Of a stretch of 64,000 bases of DNA, positions 24,536 through 37,099 are shown piece by piece. Source of the stretch: Humulus lupulus. Taxonomy: Eukaryota; Streptophyta; Magnoliopsida; Rosales; Cannabaceae. Below the pieces are notes generated by a model that made no database searches, was not told where the DNA came from, and saw only the letters and a program-made list of their open reading frames with translations. The DNA lies in the NCBI RefSeq assembly GCF_963169125.1, contig NC_084802.1, positions 112,162,903-112,226,902 of the forward strand, in the 5' to 3' direction. The translations under genes were made by a program, and so were the position numbers. Each line of letters opens with the position of its first letter. Within the stretch, counting starts at the first letter, position 1.

Positions 24536-24706
24536 GATGAGACAACAATTTTTGCATAAATGTCATCTCGTGCTAAACGTAGACATGCTAGACAATCACG
24601 ACAGTTCAAGAGCTACTGTTGTCATATGTCTATTTTTGACATGAGACAATAGTTCTACCAAAAAAATTTCTCTCGTTTGTTGCCTAAGTACAGTTTTACA
24701 GTAGTG
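24536..24706. mobile_element. Second CACTA-type right terminus
   Basis: Ends CAGTTTTACAGTAGTG, i.e. CACTACTGTAAAAC inward. Subterminal repeats include GAGACAATAG, GAGACAACAA and CTACTGTTGTCATA. It directly abuts the copia pol fragment at 24707, so it was probably inserted there or marks a rearrangement. The left end is not found in the window. Confidence 0.65.
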
Positions 24707-25881
24707 CTCCCACTATGACGTTGCACTGGGGTTTCCTTTTTAGGAACGGTGGTTTCTATGGTTTGTCATTTATCCCTTAATGATGGTAATGATGATGATG
24801 CAATTTGATCAGCAATGAGTTCCTCAAAAACTACATTACTTCGAGGTCTATAGTTTGCCATACACTCATGCTCAAGGAAGGTTCCATTTGTTGACACAAA
24901 TACCTTTTGGTCCTTCTCACTATAAAAGTAACCACCACGTGTCTCTGAAGCATAGCCCATGAAAATACACACTTCAAATTTTGAGTCAAGTTTTTCTGAC
25001 TTAGGTCTAAGAACATGTGTGGGAAAACTTTAAATGCAAAAAATAACGCAAACTTGGTTTGTTAGCATTCCACAACTCTAGTTGTGTCTTGCTTACTGTC
25101 TCAGATGGGACTACTTTCAAAATTTAAGTCGCTATTTGAAGTGCATAACCCCAGAATGTGAGAGGAAGTGATGAGTAGCTTAACATAGACCTAACCATGT
25201 CCAATAAGGTCTTCTTTCTTCTTTCTGAACACACCATTTTGTTGTGGCGTTCTAGGTGTTATGACTTTAGATAGAATGCCATGCTCCAGCATGCAATCTT
25301 TGAATTCTAAATCCAAATATTCAGTACCATGATCTGATTGAAGCATCTTAAGAGATTTACCTAACTAGTTCTCAGCTTCAGCTTTGAAGTTTCTAAACTT
25401 TCCAAAAGATTCTGACTTCCTAAGCAATAGGTAAGTATAGCCATATCTTGAGTATTCGTCAATAAAAGTGATGAAATACTCATAACCACCTTTGGCTTGT
25501 ATGTTTATTGGACCACACACATCGTTAAGTACAAGCTTTAATGGTTCTTTGGCTCTGTTGCCTTTCGTTGAAAAAGGACATTTAGTCATTTTGCCTTGTA
25601 TACAGGATTCGCAAACTGGAATTGTTCCAACAGTTAGCTCACTCAATGTTTCATCTTTCGATAACTGGTTTATTCTATCTAGACTAATATGACCTAATCT
25701 TAGATGCCATTGATATGTTTCATTCTCTATAGAAACATTTTGTCTTTTGTTACTTTTAGGATTAGCTACTTTAAATAATCTAGAATTATTAAGTGACCGC
25801 TCAGTTGTTAAGGTGTCTATAGTCTGACTGTTTATTACTGCATGACTTTGAAAAAAATATTTATTAAATTAAAATATCACT
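24707..25881 (-). pseudogene. pol: Ty1/copia pol fragment (integrase region)
   Basis: Minus strand. From about 25690 downward: LDRINQLSKDETLSEL and the CESCIQGK cysteine motif of the GAG-pre-integrase/zinc-binding domain; then the integrase core with VLNDVCGP (first Asp retained) and FIDEYSRYGYTYLL (25646-25365); TPRTPQQNGV near 25250; and the integrase C-terminal region FMGYASETRGGYFYS...FLEHECMANYR (24972-24766). There are stops and a frameshift between the open pieces. RT and RNase H, which should follow below 24707, are absent: the fragment ends against a CACTA terminus. At 25886 it is interrupted by Tat1; upstream copia sequence seems to resume at 53191. Confidence 0.85.
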
Positions 25882-25886
25882 ACTTA

Positions 25887-26709
25887 TGTTGTCCGTGTTT
25901 TCACCAAGTGACATGTGGCACACATTAGAGAGTAATTAAGTCTTCACAAAAGCTAATTAAGTCTCATAGAACTTGCTTTGAGCTCTACATGAGGTAAGCC
26001 TTGCCTTTAATCACAGTTCACCACCACCGGAGGAGTATGTCCTCGTGAGAATGCTACTTCTCGATGATCATGTTCAAGAATATTGTTCCAGAATGCTACC
26101 TTCAGTCCGCGAGATCCATCCTCTAGACATGAAACAAAGATACCATGTGTCAAGCACAATGACCCTGGACCACAAGCAGCCATCTGATACTTACTGTTAC
26201 ATTGATGGCGTTGTCGATCCTGTAGAAGAGATAAGCATGATGTCCTACGACAGTGCCTGACATAGGAAAACGTGTTGCTATCCTCCTGAAACTGTCAGGA
26301 GCGTGTTGCCTAATAAAGTAGTGGGTTGGTACCTCGTATTGGGCCCATTGAGATACGCAGGTGCCCAGCAGCACATTAACTGAATAATTTACCATTTATT
26401 GTACATTTAACTCCCGATAAAGGTAGGATTATTGTAATTAACACTCCGTAGGGAACTAATTGCCCTTAGCCATCTATAAATAGGTCTAGGGTACACTTTG
26501 TAAAGGATCCAGATTTTATCTTCTTGTAAATATTGCATTGCCAACATGCTGCATGAAAGCTTGACATTTGCAAGCTTTTATCATCTTAAATACAAGTGGC
26601 GCTTCGACTAGGGTTAATTCATAATGTGAAGCACGTAAAACTTTGTGTCTCAATTATTATTTCTTTGAGCTTTGTTTTAATTATTTGCTAGTTAAATAAA
26701 TAGTAAACA
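25887..26709 (+). repeat. Tat1 5' LTR
   Basis: 823 bp starting TGTTGTCCGTG and ending AGTAAACA. It aligns throughout with 52350-53185 (shared blocks around GTGACAT, GGAGTATGTCCTCGTGAGAA and the CTTGACATTTGCAAGC segment). Many substitutions separate the two LTRs, so Tat1 is much older than E2, which lies inside it. Confidence 0.9.
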
Positions 26710-26757
26710 TTTTCGTGCTTTCATTGAGAGCTTGATGAAAGCTTTGAGTTGCAGCAA

Positions 26758-27308
26758 TGGTAAACACTAGAAGGAACCTCCTTAAATAAGTTCCCCCACT
26801 GCCGTAGTGGGAGAAGAACAGAGCTGACCACCTCCATTAGCTGATCAGAGGTGGCCGATAACAATTGCTATGAATGTGAAGACGGAGACGACTACTACGA
26901 GAGTGAATACTCCCAGTAAAACCACACGGACGAGCCACTAGAAGTGGTGGCCCTTAGAGGCCAAGTTGCCTCCCAGCAACGGAAGATGGATGCTCAGAAG
27001 GGTAACATCACTGCCTTACAGGAGGTGGTTAACACCATGAAGGCCACTTTGGTGGCTTAAGGGATTCAAGTGGACCCTCAGGGCAAAGTACCACTTGGGT
27101 AGCTGGGTAGCGTACGACCTGCGCTTCCAGCTAGAGTGCAACCATGGCAACCATCGGGCGTGCCAGTTGTTCACCCTACTGACGATGCGCAAGAATAACT
27201 AGCTGGCGTGCCACCTGTGCAGCCAGCTGGAGTATGACCTGTGCCTTCGGCCCACAAGGGAGACAAGGCTAAGGATCCCCATAAATGGAAGACGACTCAT
27301 CAAGCTTT
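26758..27308 (+). pseudogene. gag: Tat1 gag, N-terminal part
   Basis: Begins at ATG 26758 (MVNTRRN), the usual Tat-group gag start, about 50 bp after the LTR. Premature stops follow within the first dozen codons. The rest reads as a charged, proline-rich gag N-terminus. It ends at KTTHQAF where the CACTA element enters. Joining across the 3-bp duplication gives GCT TTC GAG, in frame. Confidence 0.65.
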
Positions 27309-28314
27309 CACTACTACAAATTTGGTATTTCTCCGTGGTTTCTTTCCATAATAGATTGTGGTTTCAGGCTTAGAGAAAAGTCCACGAAAATATTGCAGAG
27401 AATTAAGACTTTTCTCCGTAGAGAAATAAAGACTTTTCAAAACTTTGAACAAGCATAACTTTGTGCTTGGTGGTCTGTTTTGGGTGTTTTTTCTACTTGG
27501 GTATTTTTTTTGATACCTATCAAGCTGTAAACAAAGAAAACCTGAAGAAAAAAAAGCCCTTTTTTTTTTTTGTTTTGTAACCGAAAAAAAAAACATTTTT
27601 CAGCAACCAAATCAGTGATTTATAAAATCCTCTCAAAAATGTGATTTTTATTTTGCTATTTCACACAAAATAAAGTCCAAAGTTAATGATTAAAAACAAA
27701 ACAAATAACTATGCAAACAAAGATATATAGGTCATTACCTACTTCGAAGCTCAATAACACAACGTATGGCCAAAAATATGGTGAAAATAGATCATTTTTC
27801 GACCAAATGCTAACTATTTTTAATACAAAAAAACTTGAAAATGGACAAATATCAAGCATCTACTTCAGTTTTTAACTAAGATTTAGCTAAAAATGATGTA
27901 AAAACACTAAGATTTGTTGATAGAAGTACCGATAAGTATTTTGCAAAACGAAATAGGTCTGGGAACCTTGTAGAGAAAGAAGGACTTTTCTCCTCGGTTT
28001 TCTTAAAAAAATAGGATAGAAAAGTCTTATAATTTTTCAAAACTTTGAACAAGCATAACTTTGTGCTTGGTTGTACGTTTTGGGTATTTTTTTTTACTTT
28101 GTTATTTTTTCGATATCTATCGAAAGAAAAGATATATAGGTCTGGGAACCTTGCTGAGAAAAGTAGTGCAACTAATCTCTACACTTTTTTTACACTACAT
28201 TTAAAAAAAAAAAACTGCAATAACATAGTACTTAAGCGTGCTTTAAACCTTCCTCTTCACTTTTTATATATGTTTGATAAAAAAGTGCAAAGAAAGCCTA
28301 TATTTGAATTAGTG
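27309..28314. mobile_element. Non-autonomous CACTA element inside Tat1 gag
   Basis: 1006 bp, CACTACTACAAATTTGG at the left and, read inward, CACTAATTCAAATATAGG at the right, with a perfect 3-bp TTT duplication (27306-27308 and 28315-28317). Three-base duplications and CACTA ends define the superfamily. Subterminal CTTTTCTCC-type motifs recur. A ~65-bp direct repeat (TTTTCAAAACTTTGAACAAG and following) occurs at about 27434 and 28036. No transposase is present. The flanking gag frame is continuous when the element is left out. Confidence 0.85.
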
Positions 28315-29864
28315 TTTCGAGCCCTTCAATGTCCCGAGAAGGACATATGATCCTGAGGAAGTTCTTAGGGTCCGAATAAATCGCCAAGACCACACTTTCC
28401 ATAGTTCCCGAGGCCTCCCACCCAAGGGCACCGCAATAAATTGTGTCAGACCTAGAGGAAGAGAGTAATTTGCACCCTAGGAAAGGAGTCAATAGGAGAG
28501 AAGCAGGATTCCCCGAGGAGGGCTGCCACAAGAACACACAACTTGACTTGTAAGATAATCTTAATGCTTGCAAGAATATGGCAGCCCCCAAGGACCCCCC
28601 CGGACGATACCCACAACTAGACCTCCGAGATAATCTCAATGCTAAGAGGCGAGAAGCAATGCCCAACCAGGGAGCATACTCGGCACAACGTGCCAACCAT
28701 GATCTTCTTCGCGTAGAGTTGAACAGTCTAAAAAAGATAATGTTGAAGATGGTCCAATGACAGGGCTAAGACTCTGATTCATACGATGAAGATGGAAAGT
28801 GGTGTGGTCCACACATTGTCGAAGCCCCGTTACCTCAAGGCTTTAAGATGCCAGACATCACTCATTACAGTGGAGTATTAGACCCTTTCGATAATCTATC
28901 AAAGTTCAACCACCTGATGTTCGTTTACTGGGTCTCAGAGGATGCCAGATGCCACTACTTCCTATTAACCATAACTATACCAGCTGATGAGCTGCTTAAG
29001 AAGCACATACCAAGTTCTATCCACTCTTGGCACCAACTTTCCACCAAGTTCAAAAGAAATTTTATAGCTACTCGAAATGTTCACATTGAGGTCAATCCAT
29101 TGGAAAAAATTAAGCAAGGGCCATTCGAGAACCTTAAAGCGTACATAAAGCTCGTTAAAGAAGATATTGTGAGGACCAAAAAGGTCGATGATGGTCAGCA
29201 GTTTATGGCCTTACAAGCTGGGATCCAACTAGGTTCTCCAATATGGGATGGCTTGCAAAGACACGGATTCCACAAGCTCGACGATTTTGTTCGTCAGGCC
29301 CAAGAGAATACATATATCGAGAAGATTCCCAAATCAGAGCTTTTAGAGGACCAATCTCAATTCCAGATCCTACCATCACTTCTGCCACAGCTCTTGGTCC
29401 TTAATTCTTTTTGTACACTCCTGTTCAAATGAGTGTATTGAGTACCTCACAGTATAGTCTAGTTATTCCTTAGGTTGGCTATAGTGCCATGCCCGTCGGG
29501 TACAGAGCAGCTCCCACTAGATTTAGTGCTTTTAAGCCTGCTTTCAGTGCTGGAACAGCTGCTCCTGCCCAGTCAGTCGCACATAGATATGGCCCAAGCG
29601 AATGTAAATGCGAGGAAAGGGAAAAGGGAGTAAGAAACCTAAAAGAACTTGCGCTTATGAGGATAAATACACTCCTCAGTACTCCGAGTATACAGACCTG
29701 GTTGGTACTCATGAGAATATTTTAACAACCACAGAGTTGCAGGTTCACTACCGTAGGCCCCAATCCATCCGGAGAGAAGGGGAACGAAGAGATACGATGA
29801 AGTTTTGTAAGTTTCATAAATACATTGGACACCATTCAAATGAATGCAAACAACTTCGTGAATA
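28315..29864 (+). pseudogene. gag: Tat1 gag, main part
   Basis: After the CACTA insertion gag resumes. The open segment 28848-29432 carries the Retrotrans_gag domain: HYSGVLDPFDNLSKFNHLM, a hydrophobic RCHYFLLTI helix, SIHSWHQLSTKFKRNF, and PFENLKAYIKLVKEDI. After a frameshift, a Cys/His motif CKFHKYIGHHSNEC (29806-29847) takes the place of a classic zinc knuckle, as in other Tat-group gags. A TAG at 29863-29865 then interrupts it, and the solo LTR follows at once. Stops and two frame changes make it non-functional. Confidence 0.85.
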
Positions 29865-29869
29865 GATTT

Positions 29870-32189
29870 TGTAACGACCCAAAATCACTAATATGGCTTA
29901 AGGGCCTTGATCAGTGTCCCGGGATGGCATAATTGGTTTATGAGTGAATTTATTAAATTAATGCGTGATGATATAATAAGCATGCTTGTATGGTTATATG
30001 AATGAAAATACGATTATATGTTATATTTGTGAGAACCACATTATTATGTGGGTAAATTTGCAGCATGCGATTTGAGGCGATCCTAGGGAGCTAGTTAGCG
30101 GGAAAGTCACAACGAGGCTTAATACTTGACTTGGGGCAAGTCAAGGGGTATTTTCAGGTGTTGGATGGTTATTTAGGTTATCGGGTTATGGAAATAAATA
30201 ATCGGAGATATATTTGAGGTTAGGAAGCTTAGGCGGGAATATTGGGGAATTTTACCATTTTGTCCTCGGGGACGTTTTCGGTACCCTGAGCCTCGGGATT
30301 GATTTAATTGCTTAAGGGTAGATAGATAAAACTTAGAAAATAGTGGAAACATTAGGAACCGACCCTTTCCTCTTTCTCTCCTTCTTTCTTCTTCTCTCTC
30401 AAGGAAAATCACTGAAAACTATAGGGATTTGGCTGGGAATTCAAAGGTTTGAGCTGAGGATTTGGAGGATTAACTCAGTGGAAGCTAGGGAATCAAACTA
30501 GAAACTAAGGTAAGCATTGAATTACATTTTGATCAGTTGATTATGAGATTTTGGGGCTGAATTCTAAGAGTTCTTAGGTTCTTAATTTCAAGGTTGAATT
30601 AAGGTAGAATGCTTGGGAGTTAGCTCAGAATTTGCTTAGAGAAGTGGTTCTGCAGTGAAGGTAAGCTCGAATTTATGATCTAATGTTTGAATTCTGGTGT
30701 TTTCATGGATGGTTTTTGTATTCTTGAGCTTTCAGGTTTTAGAAGTAGAAATGGGATTTTGATGAGTTCCTAAGCTACGTCTTTGCTGGATTGTGTTGTT
30801 GGAATCATGTTAGAAGTTTTGTGATCAATGGGTTTTGGAATTAGGATGGTTTTGGGTGGTTTTGAGCAAGGCTGAGATGTTAAAAATGGTGGATTTTCTG
30901 GGCACGAGGGGCTGGGTCACGGCTCTGTTCTAGAGTGTCGCGGCCCTGCGGAGCAAAGAAGAGCCAGGGAGGCTCTGCGGCAGGGAAGTGCTGCAGCGCC
31001 ACAGGGCAGGGCCGCAGCGCGTGTCTGTGATCAGAGAGGCCTAGCCTCTATTTTAGGGGGCGGATCGCGGCACAGGTTTTTAGGGCTGCGACCCTTAAGG
31101 GCATTTTTGGCTATTTGGAGGTGTTAAGCCCGGGAACCTAACCTAGGGTGCTTGGGATCGATTCCACAACCATGCTTGGTGGAATTCGATGTCCCGGAAG
31201 CTAGAACTTTACCCAGAAACATTTATTTGAATATTAATGGAATCCCTTATCTTGGTTATGACTAGGTAAAATCTAGGGCCTAGGAGACGGATCGTGCTCA
31301 AGGGGCATTCCTCGTAATCGGAGCGTTTGGAAATTAAAGGTAAGAAAACTGCACCCGGTTGTGAATTCATAATGGGACTAAGGTTTCCCTGCTTTGTATG
31401 CTTTATAGAGGATGGTATTATGCCATGTAAATAGTAAACAAGCAGCCTAAGAGTGCTAGAGTTTACATTAGCGCACAGGGTGTGGCTCGGCCATTGGTAG
31501 CTGAGGGTAGCTTATTAAGCACTGAGCTCGGTTTAAGCGGGTCGGAGTCAGTGGGTTAAACAGAGGGTGAGACCTAAGGTGTCGACCCTGATTATCATGT
31601 GATTTAATTGTTATTATTGATTGGTGGATTTGTCATGCTGAATAACTGAGTGTTGATTGGTTAAATCTTGGTTGTATCTACGTGCTATGTGATTAATGTG
31701 ATATGTTAAGTGTATGATCATGCTTAATGGGTTATTCAATTGTTATCATTGTTTGTTATATAATGTGATGCTTTCTTGCTGGGCCTTGGCTTACCGGTGC
31801 TTCGTCGTGCGGGTAAAGGCAAGGGCAAACTTGATCAGCCCTAATTCAGGGAGCTCTGAGAGCAGAATGTACATGATCAGCTGCTCAGCCGCCACGGTTG
31901 AGGGGGAGATAGGAACAGGAAAACCATATATGTCTGTTTTTCCCTTAGAGTGGCTAGTGGTTGTTTGTACTCTGGAAATTTTGTAAACTAACTTTTTAAA
32001 CGCTGTTTCTTTTGGGATCCCTAGTATAAAATGTTTAATTATATGAAATGTATCTTTTGAGACCAAAACCTTTTAACCCTAGCTTATTAGTAGTTTCAGT
32101 AACATGTTTTTAACTAGTTGACTTGATTAGCAAGTCCTGCACCTTTATAAGTACGCAGTGTAGCGGTCTTGGCTATCCAGGACGTTATA
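29870..32189 (+). mobile_element. Gypsy solo LTR inside Tat1 (gag-protease junction)
   Basis: 2320 bp starting TGTAACGACCC and ending GACGTTATA (TA in place of the usual CA), with a perfect GATTT duplication (29865-29869 and 32190-32194). It is related to the E1/E2 LTRs: GC-rich patch (about 30905-31095), GGTAAGAAAACTGCACC (31339), shared block at about 31773-31825 and GGGATCCC near 32014. There is no interior. Removing it restores Tat1 text reading EIENLIKLGHLHQYA. Confidence 0.92.
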
Positions 32190-32194
32190 GATTT

Positions 32195-33117
32195 AGAATC
32201 TCATCAAATTAGGACATCTTCACCAATATGCTAGGGTTGGAGCACACCCAGCTCAACTCCAGCTAGAGCTCAACCCCCACACCAACAAGTGACACCTCCA
32301 CAATCACAAGACCAAATGCCGGCTGGTTAGCTGCCAATGGCCCAAGTACCTCCTCCGAACAACGGACAAGTAGGGACCATCGCAGAACAAGTATGCACGA
32401 GTTCTCAATCATGATGAAGAAGTTCTTGCATTGGCCCAACTCCCAGAAATGATGCTTGGATAGTGCACTTTCCCCACCACGAACCATTGGTAATCGAGGA
32501 TTAGATTTCCAATAAGATGGTAGCAAGGATCCTGGTGGAAAATGAGAGTTCAATGAACATCTTGATCAAGATAGCCTTCGAGAAGATCGAGCTGAGTACA
32601 TGTGATTTGTCCTTGTGCACCTCAACATTTTACAGGTTCTTTGGTGAATGCTTAATCCCGATGGGATAGATCAAGCTTCCAGTGACAATCGGAGAATTGC
32701 CTCGATAGGCCTTCAAATATTGCACTTTTGTGGTGGTGGATTATCCCCTCCACCTATAACACCATTTTGGGTCGTCTGGCCATGGTGGAGTTTGAGGCAG
32801 CCACCTCCATTAGACATTTTTGCATGAATTTCCCCACAGAGTCAGGGAATGGCATAGTCTGCGGGAGCCAAAAAGAGGCTCGCCAATGCTAAATGTGTCA
32901 CTCAAACACCCAGTGAGGGTGATTGATGCAGTAGCTCCCGAGCAGCCTCCTCTAGCGGAGATGGGGGTTCAGGTTGTCCTCGAAGAGCAGGAGTCCAATG
33001 CGTTGGATCCCAGGGTTGGAGACAATCAGGAAATGGAGCCCATGGAGGAATTTGAAGAAAGTCACAAAAAGCTCTGATAAGCTTTCTTCACGAGAAACAA
33101 TATGTGTTCGCTTGTTC
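32195..33117 (+). pseudogene. pol: Tat1 protease region
   Basis: Resumes after the solo LTR. The aspartic protease segment is recognisable at about 32530-32830: VENESSMNILIKIAFEKI and ILGRLAMVEFEAATSI. Tat proteases have Asp-x-Gly before SS; here the triplet reads Glu-Asn-Glu, so the catalytic Asp is gone. Several stops interrupt it. The open stretch at 32820-33077 is the linker toward RT and has no domain I recognise. Confidence 0.65.
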
Positions 33118-33768
33118 TCATGTAGACATGACAAGAATTGATCCGAACAATATTTTCCACACCTTAAACAATGATCCTAATGTTGTCCCGGTGCAACTAA
33201 AATGAAGGTTATTGGACCCGACAAGGGCGGAGGCCTTGAAAACTGAAGTTGACAAACTTCTCAGGAACAAGTTCATTCGGGCTGCCCAATACCCAAAATG
33301 GTTAATAAACCCAGTGCTCATCCCAAAACCTAATGGGAACTGGAAGGCCTGCATAGAACTTACTAACCTTAACAAGGCCTACCCAAAAGACTGCATCCCT
33401 CATTCGAGGATTGACGAGATGGTGGATGTCACCTCTGGATATTAACCCCTAATGTTCTTGGATGCTTACTGTGCGTTTAACAAAATTTTGATGTATGTCG
33501 CAGACCAAGAGCATACCAGCTTCCGAATAGACAGAGGCATCTATAATTATAAAGTTATGTTGCTTGGCTTGAAGAATGTAGGAGCCACGTACCAACAGTT
33601 AGTAAACAATATGTTCAAGAACCAACTTGGTCAAAAAATGGAAGTATACATGGATGATATGTTGGTAAAGTCCAAAACTGCCCCAGGCCACGTAGGAGAC
33701 TTGCCGGAAGCATTTTTAGACCACCGCAAATATGGAATGAAGTTAATTCCCCACAAGTGAAAATTTGA
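33118..33768 (+). pseudogene. pol: Tat1 reverse transcriptase, N-terminal and catalytic part
   Basis: One frame from TRIDPNNIFHTL to the solo LTR, with stops including TAA at 33443-33445 and TGA near 33758. RT motifs in order: KTEVDKLLRNKFIRAAQYPKWL, NPVLIPKPNG, the motif-A region FLDAYCAFNKI, LLGLKNVGATYQQLVN, and the catalytic motif YMDDM at 33647-33661, intact. It converts element RNA to DNA. The YxDDMLVKS wording is typical of Tat/Athila-type gypsy elements. It is cut by the minus-strand LTR at 33769. Confidence 0.9.
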
Positions 33769-35812
33769 TGTAAAGCCCTGGGTAACCAAGATAGTTACAC
33801 TATGTATTTAAAGTAGTGCAAGACTTGCTAATCAAGTCATTTGAACGTAAATGTGTTTCAAAAGTCAACTTGATAAGTTAGGGTTAAAAGATTTTGATCG
33901 TAGAATGGTTGACTTTTATTCAAACAAGTGTTTGATACATGGGATCCAAAAAAAAATAGTGTTTACATGGCAGATACAACCCTCAAAAGTTAATACAAAA
34001 ATAGCCAGTCTAAATGGCAAAATAAAGTTTTGAGCTCTAATCCCTGTAAATCCCTCAGCCATGGCGGTCGATCAGTTGCCAATGTACACACCACCCCTAA
34101 AGCTTCCCAACTCATGGCTGGTCTAGCTTTCCTTTGCCTTTACCTGCACCACGTAGCACCCGTGAGCCAAGGCTCAGCAAGGAAACCATAATCAACATAG
34201 ATATCAACAAATGTATATAACAATCTTTACTCCAATCAGTTCATTTAATAAGCAGAGAACAAGTATTAAGGTAGGCAACGATAAACATATACTTCCAAAC
34301 ATATAACACAATCTATAATACAAATATTTAGGTGTTGGCGCCCTTAGGTTGAGCCCTCTAGTTATTTAGCTGATCCCGGCTCGCTTAGGCCAGGCTGTGT
34401 TCAGTACGCTTATCATCAGCCCCGACTCTCTTAGGCCGTACTGTCAAATTAAACATAATAGATATATAAATTACATAACATATATGTTCACTTACAGGGA
34501 ATCTCAATCCCATTCACAACCACTTGGGTGCATTTTTCTTAACTCAAGTCCCGAGCACGATCCTCAGTCCTAAACCTTAACGGTAACGCTAGTCACAAGC
34601 AACAATGGATAACTATAAAATTCTTATCCAATTAAATGTTTTGGAAACAAATACTAGCTTCTGGGCCATTGAATTCTACTAAACCGGGTAGTAGAATTTG
34701 TCCCAAGCGCTTAGGTTTAAATCCTTGTGCCTCCTCGAGCCTAAAAACTAACCTAGGCTATGGCTGCCTAGGCAAGCCATGACCTGGCCCTAAGGGTCGC
34801 GACGCGCCTCAAGTCAGAGGCACTAGCCCCTTGCTCTAAGGGGGAGGTAGGCCACGACTTGCCCCCTAGGGTCGCGGCGTGCCCTCCTAGGGCCTTCTGG
34901 GCACGCAGGCTACGGCATCCATGAACTGGGTCGCGGTGCGCCCCCGCGAACCCAAAAATCCCTAGGTTTCTTTGCATTTCTACCCAGCTACATCCTCTAA
35001 ATTCAACCTTACTATACACCCAAACCAAAACCAAGTCGATAATTCTTATGATCACTTCAAAATCAACACATATAGCCTATATCACAAGTTTCATTCTCTC
35101 CAAATCACCAAATTCAGAACCCTCCCTCAAAACCCCCAACATGATCAAAACTAGCTAGAAAATCAATAGCTTAGAACCTGAAATCATACCTCAGTTAGAA
35201 GCTTTAATCCTCAAAGATTACTTAGTTGTTCATAACTTAATATTCTCATTCCTCAAGCTTAATTCCTTGGCCTTTTCCTTCGAAATTCCCTCAGCTTCAA
35301 AGCATAGGAAAGGGAGAGAGAGAATGTGAGTGAGAGGAAGAGAGAGAGTACTGAGAGTTGAGAATTCTTGTGGGTTCTGGGTATTTCCTAGAATCAGCTG
35401 AGTGTATCCCTTATCCAAGAAAAAGACTAAAATGCCCCTAAAACCAACTTGGTCTTCTCATTGCCCCTAAATCCCTTATCCCTTATCATTAAATTCCCAA
35501 AATATCCCTAGGCTCGCTCCGAGCCAGGTATTAAACCCTGCTGTGACTATTCCACTAATCTGCTCACTAGGATCGCCTCGAGCCATATACTACAAACATA
35601 TCCACATAATAATGTGGTCCCAATCATTAAACACATATAATCACATTTATGCCCTTAACGGGCCAAAATTATTGATATACCCTTATAAACAATAACGTGC
35701 CCATATGCATAATTAATACTCATAAACATGCATTTAAATATGTTCATATTATCATATAAATCATGCATTTAATCAAGGCTCTACACCCTATTAGCATTTT
35801 TGGGTTGTTACA
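33769..35812 (-). mobile_element. Gypsy solo LTR inside Tat1 RT, minus strand
   Basis: 2044 bp. On the minus strand it starts TGTAACAACCC and ends AGGGCTTTACA. A perfect TTTGA duplication flanks it (33764-33768 and 35813-35817). It shares with E1, E2 and the 29870 LTR the block at 34131-34183 and a GC-rich GGTCGCGG patch (about 34790-34940). Without it the RT frame runs on as KFEVACKKFLGFIVS. Confidence 0.92.
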
Positions 35813-35817
35813 TTTGA

Positions 35818-37099
35818 GGTTGCCTGCAAGAAGTTCCTCGGATTCATTGTAAGCGCTAGAGGAATTGAGGCAAATCCCAAGAAGATGATGCTTTGCTCAA
35901 GAAGTCCTCCCTCGCCTAGCTCAACGATGTGTAAAGCATGACTGGTTGAATAGCAACTCTCAGCCGCTTTTTATCCAAGGACACTGACAAATGTGTTCTC
36001 TTCTTCAACACCCTTTGAGGAGGCCGGAGATTCGAACGGACAGAAGAATGTGAGCAGGCTTTCCAACAACTCAAAATGAACATGGTGAATCCCCCAATAT
36101 TGTTACAGATAACCCCTTCCGCTCTAGATGTCTATTAAAGAGAATGCCATTAGTGCAACCCTAGTGCACAAGGAAGGTTACACCCAAGATCTCGTCTGTT
36201 ATGTGAGTAAGAGACTCCTTGGACAAAATCCAGGTATCCTCTCATGGAGAAGCTAATTTTTTTTATTATGATAGCTTCTCGGAAGCTCAGGCCGTACTTC
36301 CAAGCACACCCATAAAATTCCTCACCAACCAGCCTCTAAGATAAGTCCTCCAAAAGCTGTTGTCCTCCAGGAGACTCCTTATGTGGGTTGTTGAACTCAG
36401 TCAGTTCGATATCACTTACCACCTGTAGACTACCATAAAGAACAAGCACTGGCGGAAATTATCACATAGTGTACGAGAACGCATGAGAAGCCCGAGGAAG
36501 TACAACATGTTGGACCCATATGGAAGCTATACGTGGACAGATTCTCCAATGAGAATGGAGCTGGAGCAGGTTTGATCATGGTATCCTCGAAGGACAAAGA
36601 GTGAACAATGCTCTGAGATTTTGGTTTGATGCCTCAAACAATGAAGTTGAATATGAGACCTTGATAGTCGGATTGTGAGTTGCCCTGAAGCTTAACGCTG
36701 AGGAAATCGAAATATACAGTGATTCTTAGCTAGTCCTGAACCAAGTACTCGGAGAGTACTAAGCTTGATGTGCAAGGATGGCTGCCTACTTACAGAAAAC
36801 CCAAGAAATTCTATACAACTTCAAAAGGTTCATCATCCAACAAGTTCCACGGGAGCAAAATTCCAACACTGATGCTTAGGTCTAGCTAGCCACAATCAAG
36901 GATGTGGACATGCTCAATGTGGTCTTGATTGACTACTTGGATTCTCCAAGCATCATAGGGCCCGCGGAAGTGGATGTGGTTTAGCCCTTGGACGGTTGGA
37001 GAACTACAGTAGGAAAAGATAGTTACTCAGAAGCAAATTTACCAGGCTCCTCAGTATATAATCATGCAAAGTAAATTGAACAGGCGAGGATAATCATTG
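35818..37099 (+). pseudogene. pol: Tat1 RT thumb and RNase H
   Basis: Starts with ACKKFLGFIVSARGIEANPKK, the RT connection to the thumb, and continues through decayed RNase H-linked sequence (SATLVHKEGYTQDLVCYVSKRLLG). A second RNase H-like domain lies at about 36515-36860 (WKLYVDRFSNENGAGAGLIM). Multiple stops and frame changes; no ORF over 60 codons. Confidence 0.75.

Noticed and set aside
15347..24706. Left CACTA end at 15347 pairing with the right end at 24706
   Set aside because: CACTAATGTATTTGG matches the right end poorly, the span includes unrelated repeats, and no copia sequence lies to its left.
27309..28168. CACTA element ending at the TAGTG at 28168
   Set aside because: The flanks TTT and CAA do not match. 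The end at 28314 gives a perfect TTT duplication and restores the gag frame.
28298..28696. 132-codon minus-strand ORF
   Set aside because: It lies opposite Tat1 gag, crosses the CACTA boundary and has no recognisable pattern; a shadow of gag.
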